From positions 124,001-188,000 of the forward strand of contig NCSJ02000026.1 in NCBI GenBank assembly GCA_002812745.2: 64,000 nt of DNA, written 5' to 3'. The position numbers and the translations under genes were made by a program. The notes beneath the pieces were generated by a model. That model had not been told where the DNA came from and made no database searches. It was given only the letters and a program-made list of their open reading frames with translations. Shown piece after piece: positions 46,809 through 58,766 of the stretch (positions are counted from its first letter, which is position 1; every line of letters starts with the position of its first letter). This stretch comes from Scytalidium lignicola. Its lineage: Eukaryota > Ascomycota > Leotiomycetes.

Positions 46809-48765
46809 TCAACCCAAGCTCATGAATATTCCCGAAATGCTCGCCTTATCATACTTAGCATACTTTCCCTTACCCTTATCAATCTCGTGGTAACGATCCC
46901 AGAACCTGCCATAAAGCGGCTCAATCATCTGTTGCACCTGTCTTGCCACAATCTCTTTAACCTCAGGCTCCATATGCAAAGTCCGATGTCTTGCAAGTAG
47001 GTCATCAAAGCTAGCATTAAACAATCGGAATTTTTCTTTGATAGAATCCTTGTCTTTAGTTGAGAGACCCTTAAGAATTGCAGCACTGTCAATGGCTGAG
47101 GCATGCCCGGATGTTGGTCGAGCTCCGCGGTTCGTATATTGCACATCAAGGAGGTGAGCGGATGGTTCGCGCCAGGCGATAGTGTAAAGTTGAGTACCAG
47201 TCTTGCGCCATTTTTCAATATCGGTCATGCGAGATTCGAGGAGCAATTGGAGTTCGGAGGTTCTGACTATGCGGTCTACGATAGTTGCGTTGTTTGCTAT
47301 GAAAACACCCAGTGTCTGCTTAGATTTGAGCATTAACTTGCCTCTTGCTTCTAACGCTGACATGAGCGTATCAATTGTATCGACGCAATAATGTGCGAAT
47401 ATTTGCCTGCCATCGGCTGATATGTCGAAGGAATTCAGACTAGGTATCCCGTCTATTGGCCCGTTCGAAGTACTACCAGGTTTCCAGTTCCCATCTCCAA
47501 GAGAAATCAAGACACTTGAAATTGGTCCTAAGAAATTAATCATGGTCTGTAACCTTGTCACTATTTCCGTTGTGACTGGAACTGGAGCTCCATCCTGTGG
47601 CACTATTTGGAGATTATTCACACGACGTCGTGTGTCTTCCAGTAATTCTCCTAAAGATGATTTTCCGGTCTCACGAATCGGCTTTAACGCCGCGGCGAAA
47701 GATGGCTTCAACTCCCCAGTCCGGTTCTCAAGACCCGAGGAGAGGTTTGACATGATCTCTATTATCTCATATGCGAGGTAGCAGTCGGTGGTAAGATTTG
47801 CCTTGATATGTATGTTCAACTCCCGGAGTGTTCTGGCAAGCTCTGATACAGCGCTCTGGCAAGTTAAGTTGAACACTTTGCTCCATTCGTCCCTGGAGAA
47901 GAGGGCACATATGTTGTCGTACTCTGCCAAGAAAGCGCCCTCCATCCCTTTAGCATACGTCCCTATACCGTTAGCACCTCGCCTGTATACGGCATCAGGA
48001 ACAGTTTTCTTTGCGGTATTGATAGACGCCGAAGACAGATTCTGAAGTGTAGATGTAAGATAAGGTCCCCGGACGTTTNGCGTAAGTTTGTAACACCGGT
48101 GATTCTTTCGTGAACTGAGATTGACGGGCCGCTGAAGCTATGTATGAACTGATTAACCCAAGTCGAGTTGTCTTGTCCTGAGACAGTAAAGGAAAAGGCT
48201 TGTCCTTCGTGATATAATGTAAAGGCTCTACCGGCCTTGAGTCTTCCTGGAGCAGTATTTGGAAATGAGCTTCGAGCTGAGTATTTCCGGTCTTTAATAT
48301 TCGGCTTAAATCCGCTTGTGCTTGTTGATTCGAGCGAAGATTCGTCTTCTTCATCTCCATCATAGCACTGCTAACACGCTGTAAGGAACCCAAAAATGCC
48401 GAAAGTCCAGCTTTGACAGGCCCAGCCTTAATGATTTCCTCCTCATTGTTCTTGATATCCGAGGGTTGTCTAATTTTCTCAATCGCAGCAAGTATACCTT
48501 CAATATCTGTAGTCTGTGAGTAGTGAAACATTATTATTAATAAGGATATCAACTTACTTGTGCTTAGTATCTGCAGCTTCTGTGTATGACCGTAAATTGG
48601 TCCAATGGCCTCCTGAACACTCCGCCCAGTACTCTCTAAACGGCCAAGTGAAGCTTGAATCTTCTTCGTCAACTGGTTCGTCTTCTCCAATCTCGAGTTG
48701 AGTACTTCCACCTCAGCTCGAGCCTCCTCATCCGCAGCATACCTGGTAGTCGGAACCACGGCCAT
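46809..48765 (-). CDS. EXO70: Exocyst complex subunit Exo70
   Basis: Subunit of the octameric exocyst that tethers secretory vesicles to the plasma membrane. Two exons: 48558-48765 and 46809-48506. The N-terminal coiled region has DEEARAEVEVLNSRLEKTNQ and VQEAIGPIYGHTQKLQ. The C-terminal Exo70 domain has KGMEGAFLAEYDNICALFSR, QLYTIAWREPSAHLLD, FNASFDDLLARHRTLHM and PLYGRFWDRYHEIDKGKGKY. An N at 48079 beside a three-base run breaks the frame at LQTY. Reading without it gives YANVRGPYLTSTLQNLSSAS and a continuous 634-residue product. The start at 48765 (MAVVPTTRYAADEEAR) resembles other fungi; an in-frame ATG 48 bases upstream is possible. Confidence 0.94.
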
Positions 48766-49584
48766 ATTTGTGTTTCCTATGGACCATGCACGATGAACGG
48801 TTGACTGGAACATAATGGCAGAAGTATAGCTAGGCCGAATTCGAAGCGTCTAAAGGCGGTACAATGCGGCAGATGTTGGCCAGATCAAACCCAAACGTCA
48901 TATGCAAACAACTGTTAATTGCGAATTTTGAGAGGGAAATTATTTAGATTAAAAGCTCTAAAAGTAGTAAAATCATGTTAAGAATTTTGAATTTCAACAC
49001 CTCGATTTAGGAGTGACATTTGGATTTTTGGTTGGTTCAGCCCATAGCGTAATTACCACTCAAGTTCAAGTGCACGCTATAGCTGAATCCAAGAGCCTGT
49101 AAGGTTTGAAGATGACGGCCTGAGACAGCGCATCAGAGGCCAATAACAGGTGATTGTTCTTCTCTAACAGCCACAACTATTCCGTGGCGTCCACACTACA
49201 GAGATCAACCGTGCATCGCTAATATTGGTAACAGAGACAATGTCCTTATTCGAAGGTTTCTGTTAAGCATAATGTAAAGGGAAGATCGACGTAATATTAG
49301 TAGTGGCACATATTAGGACGTTGTTATAAGGATTGGGCTAGAAGAAGGGCCTCGAGTTATAGTGGGATTTGTTAATATACAAAAGGTTACATTATGTTGC
49401 GTTCCCATGGAAAAGCCTGCCTAGGACTCAAGCTGATGCATTAACCGGTATATAAACGGTATGCTGCTAAGCTTTAATAACTCTATATACATTACAATCT
49501 CAAATGCAGAAACCTTATGCTCTGTGGCTTCCACATTGATCAATGGCCCTCCAAAACTCCGAGATACCTGAAATAACTTACCCA
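48766..49584. other. Intergenic region
   Basis: Between EXO70 start and ATG9 end. No gene or repeat recognised. Confidence 0.5.
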
Positions 49585-52482
49585 TCATATACCAACTCCT
49601 GGTCTACCGTCCGTTTGTGCCTTCTGAAACTGATAAAGCAAACCAAGGACTCCAGCACCCGTAGCACCTTTCGTATCTCCATCATCCTCATTATCTTCCA
49701 TGTCTCTACCTGTTTCTCTCACGGGCGAAGTCTCCCATCGAGAATCACCTAGACCTAAGGCACTCTCGTATACACCATAGGTTTCGCCACTGCTACTCGG
49801 ATCTGGTCTCCCAACTCGGTCTTCATCTTCGATCGGCTCTTCTATGATATTTTGGTACCGAGATCGAGAATTGCGTGCAACGCTCATACCTCCAATACTA
49901 GATGCAGTTGGCTGGTGATGCGGATCAAGTAAAATCGAGCCTATTAATGATGTATGAGCAGCGGCTGGCGGAAATCTAGGCGTCCGGGCTGTTGTTTGTG
50001 GCATATTTGGTGCCCTACTTCCAGGTCGTCTATCATTACGGCCCAACCGTGAAGCTTGCATATCACCACCTAAAGCAGACGACATAAGACCTGGGAATGC
50101 GGGCGGTGGATGGAACTGTTGCTGCGATCTAGGCGGCATATGTCCCGGGACACCAGTCTTAGGGTTGAGGAGATAGTTGTCCAAGAATCCGTAGTAGGAA
50201 GCAGCCATCTTGCCATGCTTCGTGGAGTAATAGTCTTCTCTCATATCTCCATTTGCTCCACTTTGACGCCCAGGTCTGCCGACACCCTTCTTAAAGTCAA
50301 ACACGGCAAACGAGCATACATATCCTACTCCATCGACGTGAATTGTGAATTCACGGAAGAAATCTATGATTTGGTCGCTGCATTTTGGCAGACTGAACCA
50401 GAGAATGAATGGTGTGACAAGGATGCTGAGAATTTCTTCAAGGAAGATCATAATTCTCAGCTGGTATAGCGAGGAGAAATCTCGCTTCACCTCGTCGCTA
50501 TGGAGTCGATCTTGCCAATGATTTGGCATGTAGTGGGTGTACTCGATAACGTTTCGTAGAGCGTACTCAGGCTCAAACACTAAATTTTCGTCTGGTATCA
50601 TTCCATTTGTCACTGCCCATAACGATCCAAATACGGTGACATAAAAGAGAACTGTTCTTTCAGGAGTAACCTCAAAGCCCAGGAATAGTTCTGGGTCCCA
50701 TAAGGAGGTGATGGCGAGAACCGACGCAATTGCTCCTGCTACAAACGCTACAAATCTCGCTACTTGCACTGTCTTGACTTTCGGGAATTGGTCGAGGTAG
50801 CGCGAGGCGAATGGATAGGACATATTGATTCTCTTGTGAAACAGGTGGCGAAGCTCGTTAAATTCACGGAACTTCCACTCCGCAAGAGGGGTATATTGGC
50901 GTGATCCTAGTGCGGAAGGGTTCTTTTGATACTCCTAACGGGAGATTAGCGATGAATAAGATCGGATGGCACAGAAGAGCTTACATTGAAATACTTTAAG
51001 AAATATACGAGCATCAAGTAGACGACAATAACTGGCGCACAAATAACATTCATAAAGCCGGCAAATATGAACCGATTGCGCAACTCCTGACTTAGCTGCC
51101 GACGATGAGAGTCCTTCAAGACCAGTTGCCTTATGTGGCCATTCTTGGTGAACAAGAAATCTAGAATACTGTATTCTATGGTCCATTGAACAGTTCTTGA
51201 AAATAATTGCCGCCCCTGAAAGAAAGGCAGTGGTACACTAAGGTCCAATATCTCCTTATTGATCATCGCAATAAGGTAGTTCTCCTTTCTCATCAATCGG
51301 TTCGCAATATCATGTGCGTCTAGTCTCTCCTTCGACTGATTACCCATAAACTTTCGGGCAGAAGGAGTCATCCTTTGTGCCGTTATAGGATTTGCATCCC
51401 GCAGCGCCATTATCCTAGCAACGATATCTTGCCACGATATCGTCTGCATATCGCTATCTGGAACCTCTAGAAGATGTTGATAAAAATTATGTATGACGAT
51501 TAGTCGCGGGATTTCCGCTACTAACTCGTACGCCTGGTAAATGACATATAGCGAGAAGAGCCAAATGGCTACATTCGGCATTCCAGATATCTTTGTGGTG
51601 CATTTTGGAACCAGAACTTGGGACATTTTCTTACTTTGGGGTATCTTGTCGTAATCAACGCACTGTGTAAGGAATACGGTAAGAACAGCTACAAACACAA
51701 GCATGCTGTACAACTTGTTAGTAATGATCTCGCCATCTAAAGTCGGCAGATTCCACATACCATAAATTCAACAACCCTTGAAGCAAAATACACCACATTC
51801 CATTTCCCGTATAGTAGTCGTATACATCCTTTAGGAAGTTATCAAGATTGACAACCGTTGCCCAATGCCACATTGCCTTTTCACGGGGATTTCCCGTCAT
51901 TATTCCTCGGTTCTGACGACCAGGCTGGGGACCAGCCGTATTTCTAGTCCCATCATCTTGGTGTAACCGTTGTTGTGCTTGGGCAGTCTCCCACTGAGCG
52001 TGAGCATCCCTTGTAGAAGGTCCTGGTATAGCAAGATTCCTGGTGCGAGGTGATCGTTGCTTTCCCTTTTGCTGTTCTGGACTGTGGAGACCATCCGTAT
52101 TGTCTTCGATCAATAGAGAGGCAGGAATATCATCGTCGGGGTCTTCTTCCAATAGTCTTGGAGATCGTGCGAAAGATCTTGAACGGGCTTTCCCTCCCTT
52201 GCCCTTCCCATCTTTAAGGCCCCTCTCTGAATAACGTTGAGTCTTTTGGTCCCTGAGAAACGCTGTGCTCTCCGTTGTAGTCCGACTATCTTCAAGGTTC
52301 AGCGCATCTGCATTCCCCAGCTCGTCATCTGGAAATCGGAGGTTCTCTTCATCCACAGCCATCGCAGCCCGTTCCTCTATATCCATCTGGTAGGCGTCAT
52401 CGTGAGCCTGCAGCTCATCGTAAATCGAGCGGCCGGCCGGGTTCGATGGTAGAATGCGTGAGAGAAGGTTAGGGCCAACCAT
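49585..52482 (-). CDS. ATG9: Autophagy lipid scramblase Atg9
   Basis: Three exons (51761-52482, 50985-51705 and 49585-50934) give 930 residues. Multi-spanning protein of Golgi-derived vesicles that seeds the phagophore. The N-terminal about 200 residues are hydrophilic and acidic. The APG9 core begins near NLDNFLKDVYDYYTGNGMWC and includes TQCVDYDKIP, RKENYLIAMINKEILDL, LKDSHRRQLSQELRNRF, EWKFREFNELRHLFHKRI, FEPEYALRNVIEYTHYMP and FREFTIHVDGVGYVCSFAVFDF. The C-terminal tail of about 230 residues is disordered with Pro, Arg and Ser. Introns have a TACTAAC branch site and regular ends. Length and order agree with other Pezizomycotina Atg9. Confidence 0.96.
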
Positions 52483-53634
52483 GATCTATCGAGGAGATCA
52501 AGATACAGCTTTAGAAGAGTTATGCGGGGGAGCCGGCTCCCCAGGAGGTTCTGGTGGAATTTCGGTGCGGTTTTCGACCTGGTAAAAGAGGCAGTCTATC
52601 GGTAACGGTGCACGATACGCAGTACATCCAACGGATGGATCATCTCAGACCAAAGACAAAGAGGGTTTCTGCGCATGAACTATCGAGAATGACAAATTTA
52701 TCAGGTCCTGTCTAAACTATGTGCCTACTGTCTGCCTGATCAATCACATGAATGTCTTGCAGATGCCCTTCAGTAGCTTGAGAGGGGCTTTGGCTAGGCA
52801 CGCGGTGATACGTGAATGACCGCGATGAGTCTTGGAGAAAGAGCCTGAGGCCCCGGATTCTGCTACCCTAGACCGCCTAGAGATACCTAATCAGAAGTGA
52901 ACATAAGCGTCATTGCCGCACTTTTGAATAACTCTCCACACATAAATTCACAATAACTTGCGTCACCGTTTACTATAAAGATGGCTTTACTAAAATATGT
53001 GAAAGAATGTATGAGAGGCCAAGCCATATAATAAAAGCATACAGTCGAACGTCCATCAAATGCCAACAACAGCCTAGCCATGCTCGGGGATCGCAGTTAA
53101 GGAAGCCTGTCAACTAACCGCATTTCCATATCTGGGTCACATGGATCAATCACATGAACAAGCTCGCGCATACTTATACTTCTGTATTATACAAAAGCGA
53201 AGCATTTGAGCCACCAAAACCAATATCTTGAAGAATATAAGAATATTGTAGATCACGCTGTAGATAATATTGAGGTAGATTCATCACTAAATCGACCATT
53301 TAAGACCGTAGAGATATAAACAATCGCCAACCCTTCCATGTGCTTAGCCTAGGTTGTGGCGCCCAATGCTTCTGTAAGATGCTTTTGTCAATCCCCAACC
53401 CAAGATATCCCGTGATAAGAGCATCAACACCTGCCCTCGTAAATATACTCCGTATGCCAGTCCATTATATCCATTTCATTTCCCAGCCATGCTCGATAAA
53501 CGCCAACAAGTGCTGTAAAAAACACATTACTAATCCCACATCCCTCTTTATGTACAGACCAGAAAAATCGTTCCAGAAATCCTAATAATGAGAGAGACAT
53601 CCAAAATTAACTGTTTTTTTAATTATATGTTGTT
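52483..53634. other. Intergenic region
   Basis: Between the ATG9 start and PALH end. TACTCCGTA at 53446-53454. No gene recognised. Confidence 0.5.
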
Positions 53635-55920
53635 TCATGAGACATTCCTTGAATTCCGAGGCGGAGCAGGTACGCTCACGAATGGGAGCCCGTCAGATCT
53701 AGAGGTGGCAGCAGAACTTCGAGGCTGACTAGCACCATTACGCTGCGTCGTGGAATTGCTCCCTTCAAGGGATATGCCGCCGTCTCCTTGCCACCGCTCC
53801 CTTGGTTGCTGAGGGTCAGTAACAAATGTGACGCTTCCACGGTGCGTGATTGAATTTTGATGTATTCGATCCGGGGTATAAGGATCACTTAATCTCGACG
53901 GCTGCATATCTCCAACGACATCTGTCTCCTCGCTAGGTGGTTCATGCCCTCCCCTCGTTCTCGAAGTCTTAAGGCTCCTCGAAGTTTCGTGGTTTTCCGA
54001 ATCAAGCTCTTCTAATAACCGAGACAGATCACGCCTCCTAGTCGGAGCAGGAATAACGGTTACAGGAAGATTATCACTGGGAACTTTCGGATGAGACCGT
54101 TCTCGAAGTCTCTCTGCCTGTGTAGCAGCCAAATCTTCTAGTTTTGCACGAAGATCCCAACGGCGAGTGGGATTGTGGCTGATAGGATCATCGTGCCTCG
54201 CTACAGTGTGGGCAGATACTTCTTTTGGAGGGCCTTGAGCTTTTCGGCGGAATGGATTCGCTGCTGCAATAGTTTGCCAAGCGCTCCGGTGATTATTTGG
54301 TAAGGTACCGTCCGGAAGCGGTTCTATGTCATCTACCACAGACTTGGACTTATCGAAGTCATCCTCTCCATCCCTAGAAGCACTACTCTGTACTCCGATA
54401 ACGTCCAAACTATTGTCTCTTGAAGCACTTAAAGTTGATGTATCTGGCGCATTAGTTGGTGTAACTCCACTAATAGGATGGTATCGAACAGCATATACTG
54501 TGCTCTCTGCACTTGCTGTATCAGTTCTGCTGAATGGTGTCGCCGTGGGTTCCGGTCGAGCCGGCCATAAAGGAGGCCGAGTTCGATTCTGCGCTCCAGA
54601 AGTTGCATTTTGGGAATTAGTGTGACCATCAGCCTCCACATCACGGGGTTGGCGTGGTCTATATCTTTGCGCAATGCTGACCATTCCTGGCCACGACAAT
54701 CCATTATTTCCCGTTGCCGTTCCTCCTCCTCCTCCTGCTCCTCCTCCATCATCTTCGCCATCCTTGCGACGTCTAGTCCACTGAAACTCCGATGAAGGTG
54801 TAACTTCCAACATCTCATCCCCATCAAACACTTCTCTACCAAGGACACCGTCCTTCTTGTCATTCCTTTCCAAAGCCTCAATTCTTTCAACCCACTCCCA
54901 GACGACTACGCTGGCGGCTGCAGCGCCGACCCAACGGACATAATCCCCCCAGCCTGCGAGTGTTGGTTGCGATATGTCCAATACAAAGAAAACGACGGGA
55001 ACTAAGATCGCCCCTAATGATAGCATAGCCACTATAAATATGTTTTTCATCTGTGAATGATAAAATGCAAAGCGCCGTTTTGTGATTGAGTAGTAGATCA
55101 CCCAAGCAGAATATAGAAGACTGAGAGCCAGTGCAAATAAGTAACTAAGCGCGGGGACAGCATCAACAAAGGTTCGAGGTCGAGTACTGCCGTAGTAAAT
55201 GAAATTATTAAGGCAGCTAAATAAGACATCAAGACTGATTAATGCAAAGGCGGTCCATTTAATGATAACTTTCTCCCGCTGGCGTGGGAAAAGCCGTATC
55301 AAGGTTTGTGCCTGCGCAAGCCAGAGAAAGGTATCTGATATGATCCGAATTACCTTCAACTCCACGCTTCTTTCAACGTCGTTCTGGAGAGACTGGGTAT
55401 CCATAAGTCCAATATCATATTGCTCCTTTGCTACCCTGAAAGTGTCCGCCGTAGCAATCGTTAACGAAACTGCTACCGTCAAGGCAGCTACTTTCTGTAA
55501 CCATGGTCTTCCACCAATTCCTGTACCGGCATCTCCTCCCGATGGGCCGTTGGTAAACCCACGTCGTCCCAGAATCACAGCGCCCTCGTGCAAAAACGTC
55601 CTTGGGGTGATCAGGAGCATTATCACGAGCATGTAAGCAATTACGGTTGCAGCGGCTAGCGCATAGCATTCGGGGATTGTCGAGGCATAGAATGGATCGC
55701 GAAGGCCCGCAACGGTCGTTGGAGTGTTTGCATTGGTCACAATGATGTCGGCAGAACCTGTGCATTCGGGCTGAAATAGGGCGTCTTGTGTGAGAGTGAT
55801 GGTGGTGTCGGGGTCGAGGGAGATGATACCGTTCGAAGGGAGCGCAAAAGGGGTACAGTGAAGCCGCGCCGACGAGGTGGTGGTTGGCTTGTCAAAGTTC
55901 CATAGCTGCCTCTCCTCCAT
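53635..55920 (-). CDS. palH: Ambient-pH receptor PalH / Rim21
   Basis: Single-exon frame of 761 residues, about the size of Aspergillus PalH. Seven hydrophobic helices are visible at about 85-105, 143-160, 190-210, 221-243, 257-279, 291-314 and 328-345, as known for this alkaline-pH sensor of the plasma membrane. Recognisable stretches are CTPFALPSNG and ISDTFLWLAQAQTLIRLFPRQ before helix 4, and the C-terminal side of helix 7 with WEWVERIEALER. The long cytosolic tail (about 350-761) is rich in Ser, Arg, Pro and Asp, the region that in PalH binds the arrestin-like PalF and undergoes modification. A Gly-rich run (GGGAGGGGG) lies near 395. Confidence 0.92.
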   Translation of the reverse strand: MEERQLWNFDKPTTTSSARLHCTPFALPSNGIISLDPDTTITLTQDALFQPECTGSADIIVTNANTPTTVAGLRDPFYASTIPECYALAAATVIAYMLVIMLLITPRTFLHEGAVILGRRGFTNGPSGGDAGTGIGGRPWLQKVAALTVAVSLTIATADTFRVAKEQYDIGLMDTQSLQNDVERSVELKVIRIISDTFLWLAQAQTLIRLFPRQREKVIIKWTAFALISLDVLFSCLNNFIYYGSTRPRTFVDAVPALSYLFALALSLLYSAWVIYYSITKRRFAFYHSQMKNIFIVAMLSLGAILVPVVFFVLDISQPTLAGWGDYVRWVGAAAASVVVWEWVERIEALERNDKKDGVLGREVFDGDEMLEVTPSSEFQWTRRRKDGEDDGGGAGGGGGTATGNNGLSWPGMVSIAQRYRPRQPRDVEADGHTNSQNATSGAQNRTRPPLWPARPEPTATPFSRTDTASAESTVYAVRYHPISGVTPTNAPDTSTLSASRDNSLDVIGVQSSASRDGEDDFDKSKSVVDDIEPLPDGTLPNNHRSAWQTIAAANPFRRKAQGPPKEVSAHTVARHDDPISHNPTRRWDLRAKLEDLAATQAERLRERSHPKVPSDNLPVTVIPAPTRRRDLSRLLEELDSENHETSRSLKTSRTRGGHEPPSEETDVVGDMQPSRLSDPYTPDRIHQNSITHRGSVTFVTDPQQPRERWQGDGGISLEGSNSTTQRNGASQPRSSAATSRSDGLPFVSVPAPPRNSRNVS

Positions 55921-56789
55921 GTCGAAACCTCTGCGGTCCAGCCGCGTGTTCGTGATAGTGATGGGCCCTCTTCTTAATCGAGAAAACCCGACATAGTCAC
56001 CGACGACTAGGGTTGCAGCAACGGGAATCTCCTCGGCAGCGACCGAGATGCGTGCGCAGCGAGAGGCTTATTTTTGGATTATTCGTCCGAGGGGAGAGAT
56101 TGTCGATGTAAGATGTAACGAGATAGTGGGGGGAGGTGAAGACGGGATTACGATGAATGGAAGTGGTGAGAGAGGGTCCTTCGTTCCCATCGTTCCCGCG
56201 ACTTTGCCCCGTGGCGAAGCGCCTCGAATAGGTTTAGCGAGCTAGATGGAGTCTAGACGATCCCTCTAGATCAACAAAACTGCAGATTCATTAGATTCAT
56301 GGCATGAAACCCAAGGCAATGAAGCAAATACAATTTTCCCGAATTTATAACTCCCATTCTTGTGTAAATCAACTTCATCTGAGGGACGGATGGTGGCAGC
56401 CGTCACGATTTGGCAGCGGGCTTGGCAAAGGCACATGACCGCCAAGAAAGACCACGCAAAAAAGCTTGACCAACCTTAAGCTTCGACAAGAGTCCCAAAG
56501 ACAGCCGATTCTTGGGATGGTCATTCGGTCATCCCACCGCAGCGCACGATCGGCGGGTCCGCATTTTCGGGGTCCAAATTTGCGCGGGGTATCTCTCGAA
56601 ATAGATGGATGAACATTGGTCTGTATAGAATAAAAGAGACGTGAGAGGTAAAGATTATTTCTCTTTACTTTTGGGGGTACGCCTGTAATGGTTCCATACG
56701 CACCAAAATTGCAAAGACTTCAAACGCAGCAACTTATATATCAAACTGTTCCATAACTTATTAAGTTAGTAGATGAGGATGTTTTCTTA

Positions 56790-56870
56790 CCACTATAACT
56801 ACCTATAATTACAGTGCACTTCAAGCACTATAAATTACAGTACAGTCTACTACTACAGGTGCTTATAATT
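56790..56870. repeat. Relative of the hairpin element at 2100-2286
   Basis: Shares the words CCACTATAACTA, CTATAATTACAG, CACTTCAA and CTACTACA-GTGC-TATAAT with the element at 2100-2286. It directly abuts repeat family A. Confidence 0.5.
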
Positions 56871-56874
56871 TTAT

Positions 56875-57015
56875 GTCACAATCCTCAAAACCGTAATAAT
56901 ATGGGGAGAATAATGTGTTATTCTGTACTAAAGAAGGAAGATCTAAGTTAGCTACGCGTTTGACCAATTCTATTCAGCTGCCGCTTACATAAGGCAAGTA
57001 ACCACGTGATCAAGC
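56875..57015 (+). repeat. Dispersed repeat family A, longest copy
   Basis: Begins GTCACAATCCTCAAAACCGT, continues with GGGGAGAATAAT, TTATTCTGTACTAAAGAAGG and GCTACGCGTTTGACCAATTC, and ends near CCACGTGATCAAG. Co-linear with 17711-17843. Confidence 0.72.
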
Positions 57016-57562
57016 GACCCCTAGTCCACTTCAGGTTGAGTTAATTAGAATCCAGTCTCGGACTTGCAGAGCACTGGAAATAAGTTAAGGAGGCAATGAG
57101 AGCATCACCGATTTAGAATTGAGCTAGGAAGGTAGTAAGGGCGTCCTGATTTAGAAATGAGCTAAAAAGGTATAGAGCTGACCGAAATTGGCTTCACTTC
57201 TGCATACTATATGATTTTAGTTTAGCTCCACATGTTATTCGCTATAATAACTACATCTGACTCCTTACAACACTGAATTGTACACTTGATGGAAGCTAGT
57301 GCCTTAGGAATGGCTAGTGGCATTAGGCAGAGATTTCACCACGCATGTTTTCAAAGTGATGATGACGCTCTTAATTTCACTGTAGTCTACGAAGAAATCC
57401 AACCACACAGCCATCTTCTTAACTTCGGCTTCTGATATTTTTTTCCATCTTATTATTTTCTGTTATTTTCTCAACACAAGAAAACAAGCACAAAGCAAAG
57501 TGTGAGATAACATCGAGTACAAATGGATATAATCCTTTTGCCCTTGTTCGATCTTTTTCTTC

Positions 57563-58766
57563 TCACTCTGCATTTTCCTGATGTATGCTCGCCATATGCT
57601 TCAAGAAATCTTTCTCGCGGAAAAACCCCTTCCCACCAACTCGCTTGCAGCCTGACACAGTGCATGGGAATAGTGACTCGTCATGAACCTTCCTCATGTG
57701 CGCGGTGTATTCCGATTGCTTCTTAAAGGCGTGGCTCGTAATGAAATCGAATATGCCGGCACCACGATATGCTTCACAATCAAAGTGTGGGCAGGATTTG
57801 CCAACCCCTTCCGCATTGCTTACTTTGAAATTGTGATATCCTTGCAAATGCTGTACGAGGTGGTCTTTCCGCTTGAAGGAGGAAGACCCTTTATACTTCT
57901 TGCAATGAGGACATGGATATCTTGCCGCATTGGCTTCGTGTTTGGTCATATAATGGCGTCTAAGGACATCTGCTCGTGAAAAAGCCATAGTACACTCCAA
58001 ATCAGGGCACAGAAAAGCCAAGTGACTTGTCGTGTTTGCATGATTCACAGCTTTACTCCACCATTTAAAATCACAACCATCTGCCTTGTAGCCGCATTGG
58101 TTGCACCTGAGCAATTCAACGTGTTCCTTTTTGACGTGTAGATTCAACTCTCCTAAATAGTTGAATTCTCTGGAACATAGTGGACATGATTTTGCGTAGC
58201 TAAATATTGATTAGCCCCGGACTATAGGAATTACGGAAATACTCACAAACAATGGCCTATCTTTGAAGACTCAATCTCGATCGCTTCGGCTGTATGAACA
58301 TCCCGAGTCTGCTTTGCGATTTCGCATTGAGAGGGGTTCATGCCATTTACGCTTCCACCATAATTTGTTGACTGTTCTTCAGTGGTCGTAGCAGAGTCCG
58401 ACACCCCTTCTCCATTCATTTGAGTAACAGTTTCCCCATCGACTAGTTCACATCGCTCTTCGGTGAGGATACGTGTGTTACTTGGTTCTAGAACACAGAG
58501 ATTTTGCTGCGTGAACTCAGAGAGAGTATTGAATAACCCAATTGATCCTTGTGATGCATCACCATGAGCATCATTCACATCGAGGAAGGTTGTCACGTGT
58601 GCCTCGTAGCCATCGAATTGGAGCGTCTCCACTGAATTGCCCTCGAAGTGGGTTACGCCCTGTTTCTATGTGAGCTCCAAAAAAAAAAACTCACACAAGC
58701 CTCCCAACCCCCATCGATTGGAGGATAGAAGTCTTGGCTAAAGCTATCGAAGGGCGGAGTGTGCAT
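57563..58766 (-). CDS. C2H2 zinc-finger protein, probable DNA-binding regulator
   Basis: Three exons (58695-58766, 58247-58659 and 57563-58199) give 373 residues. The N-terminal half (METLQF-like region, EIESSKIGHC) is acidic and Ser/Thr-rich. The C-terminal half has six Cys2-His2-like units, starting CPLCSREFNYLGELNLHVKK, then CNQCGYKADG, CPDLECTMAFSRADVLRRHY, CPHCKKYKGSSSFKRKDHL, CPHFDCEAYRG, and CTVSGCKRVGGKGFFREKDF ending in HMASIH. Spacing in several units is longer than in classical fingers. Such proteins are widespread in fungi; the target and pathway are unknown. Confidence 0.85.

Larger units (their letters stand above)
55921..57562. other. Intergenic region with two repeat segments
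   Basis: Promoter side of PALH, then repeat segments at about 56790-56870 and 56875-57015. No gene recognised. Confidence 0.55.
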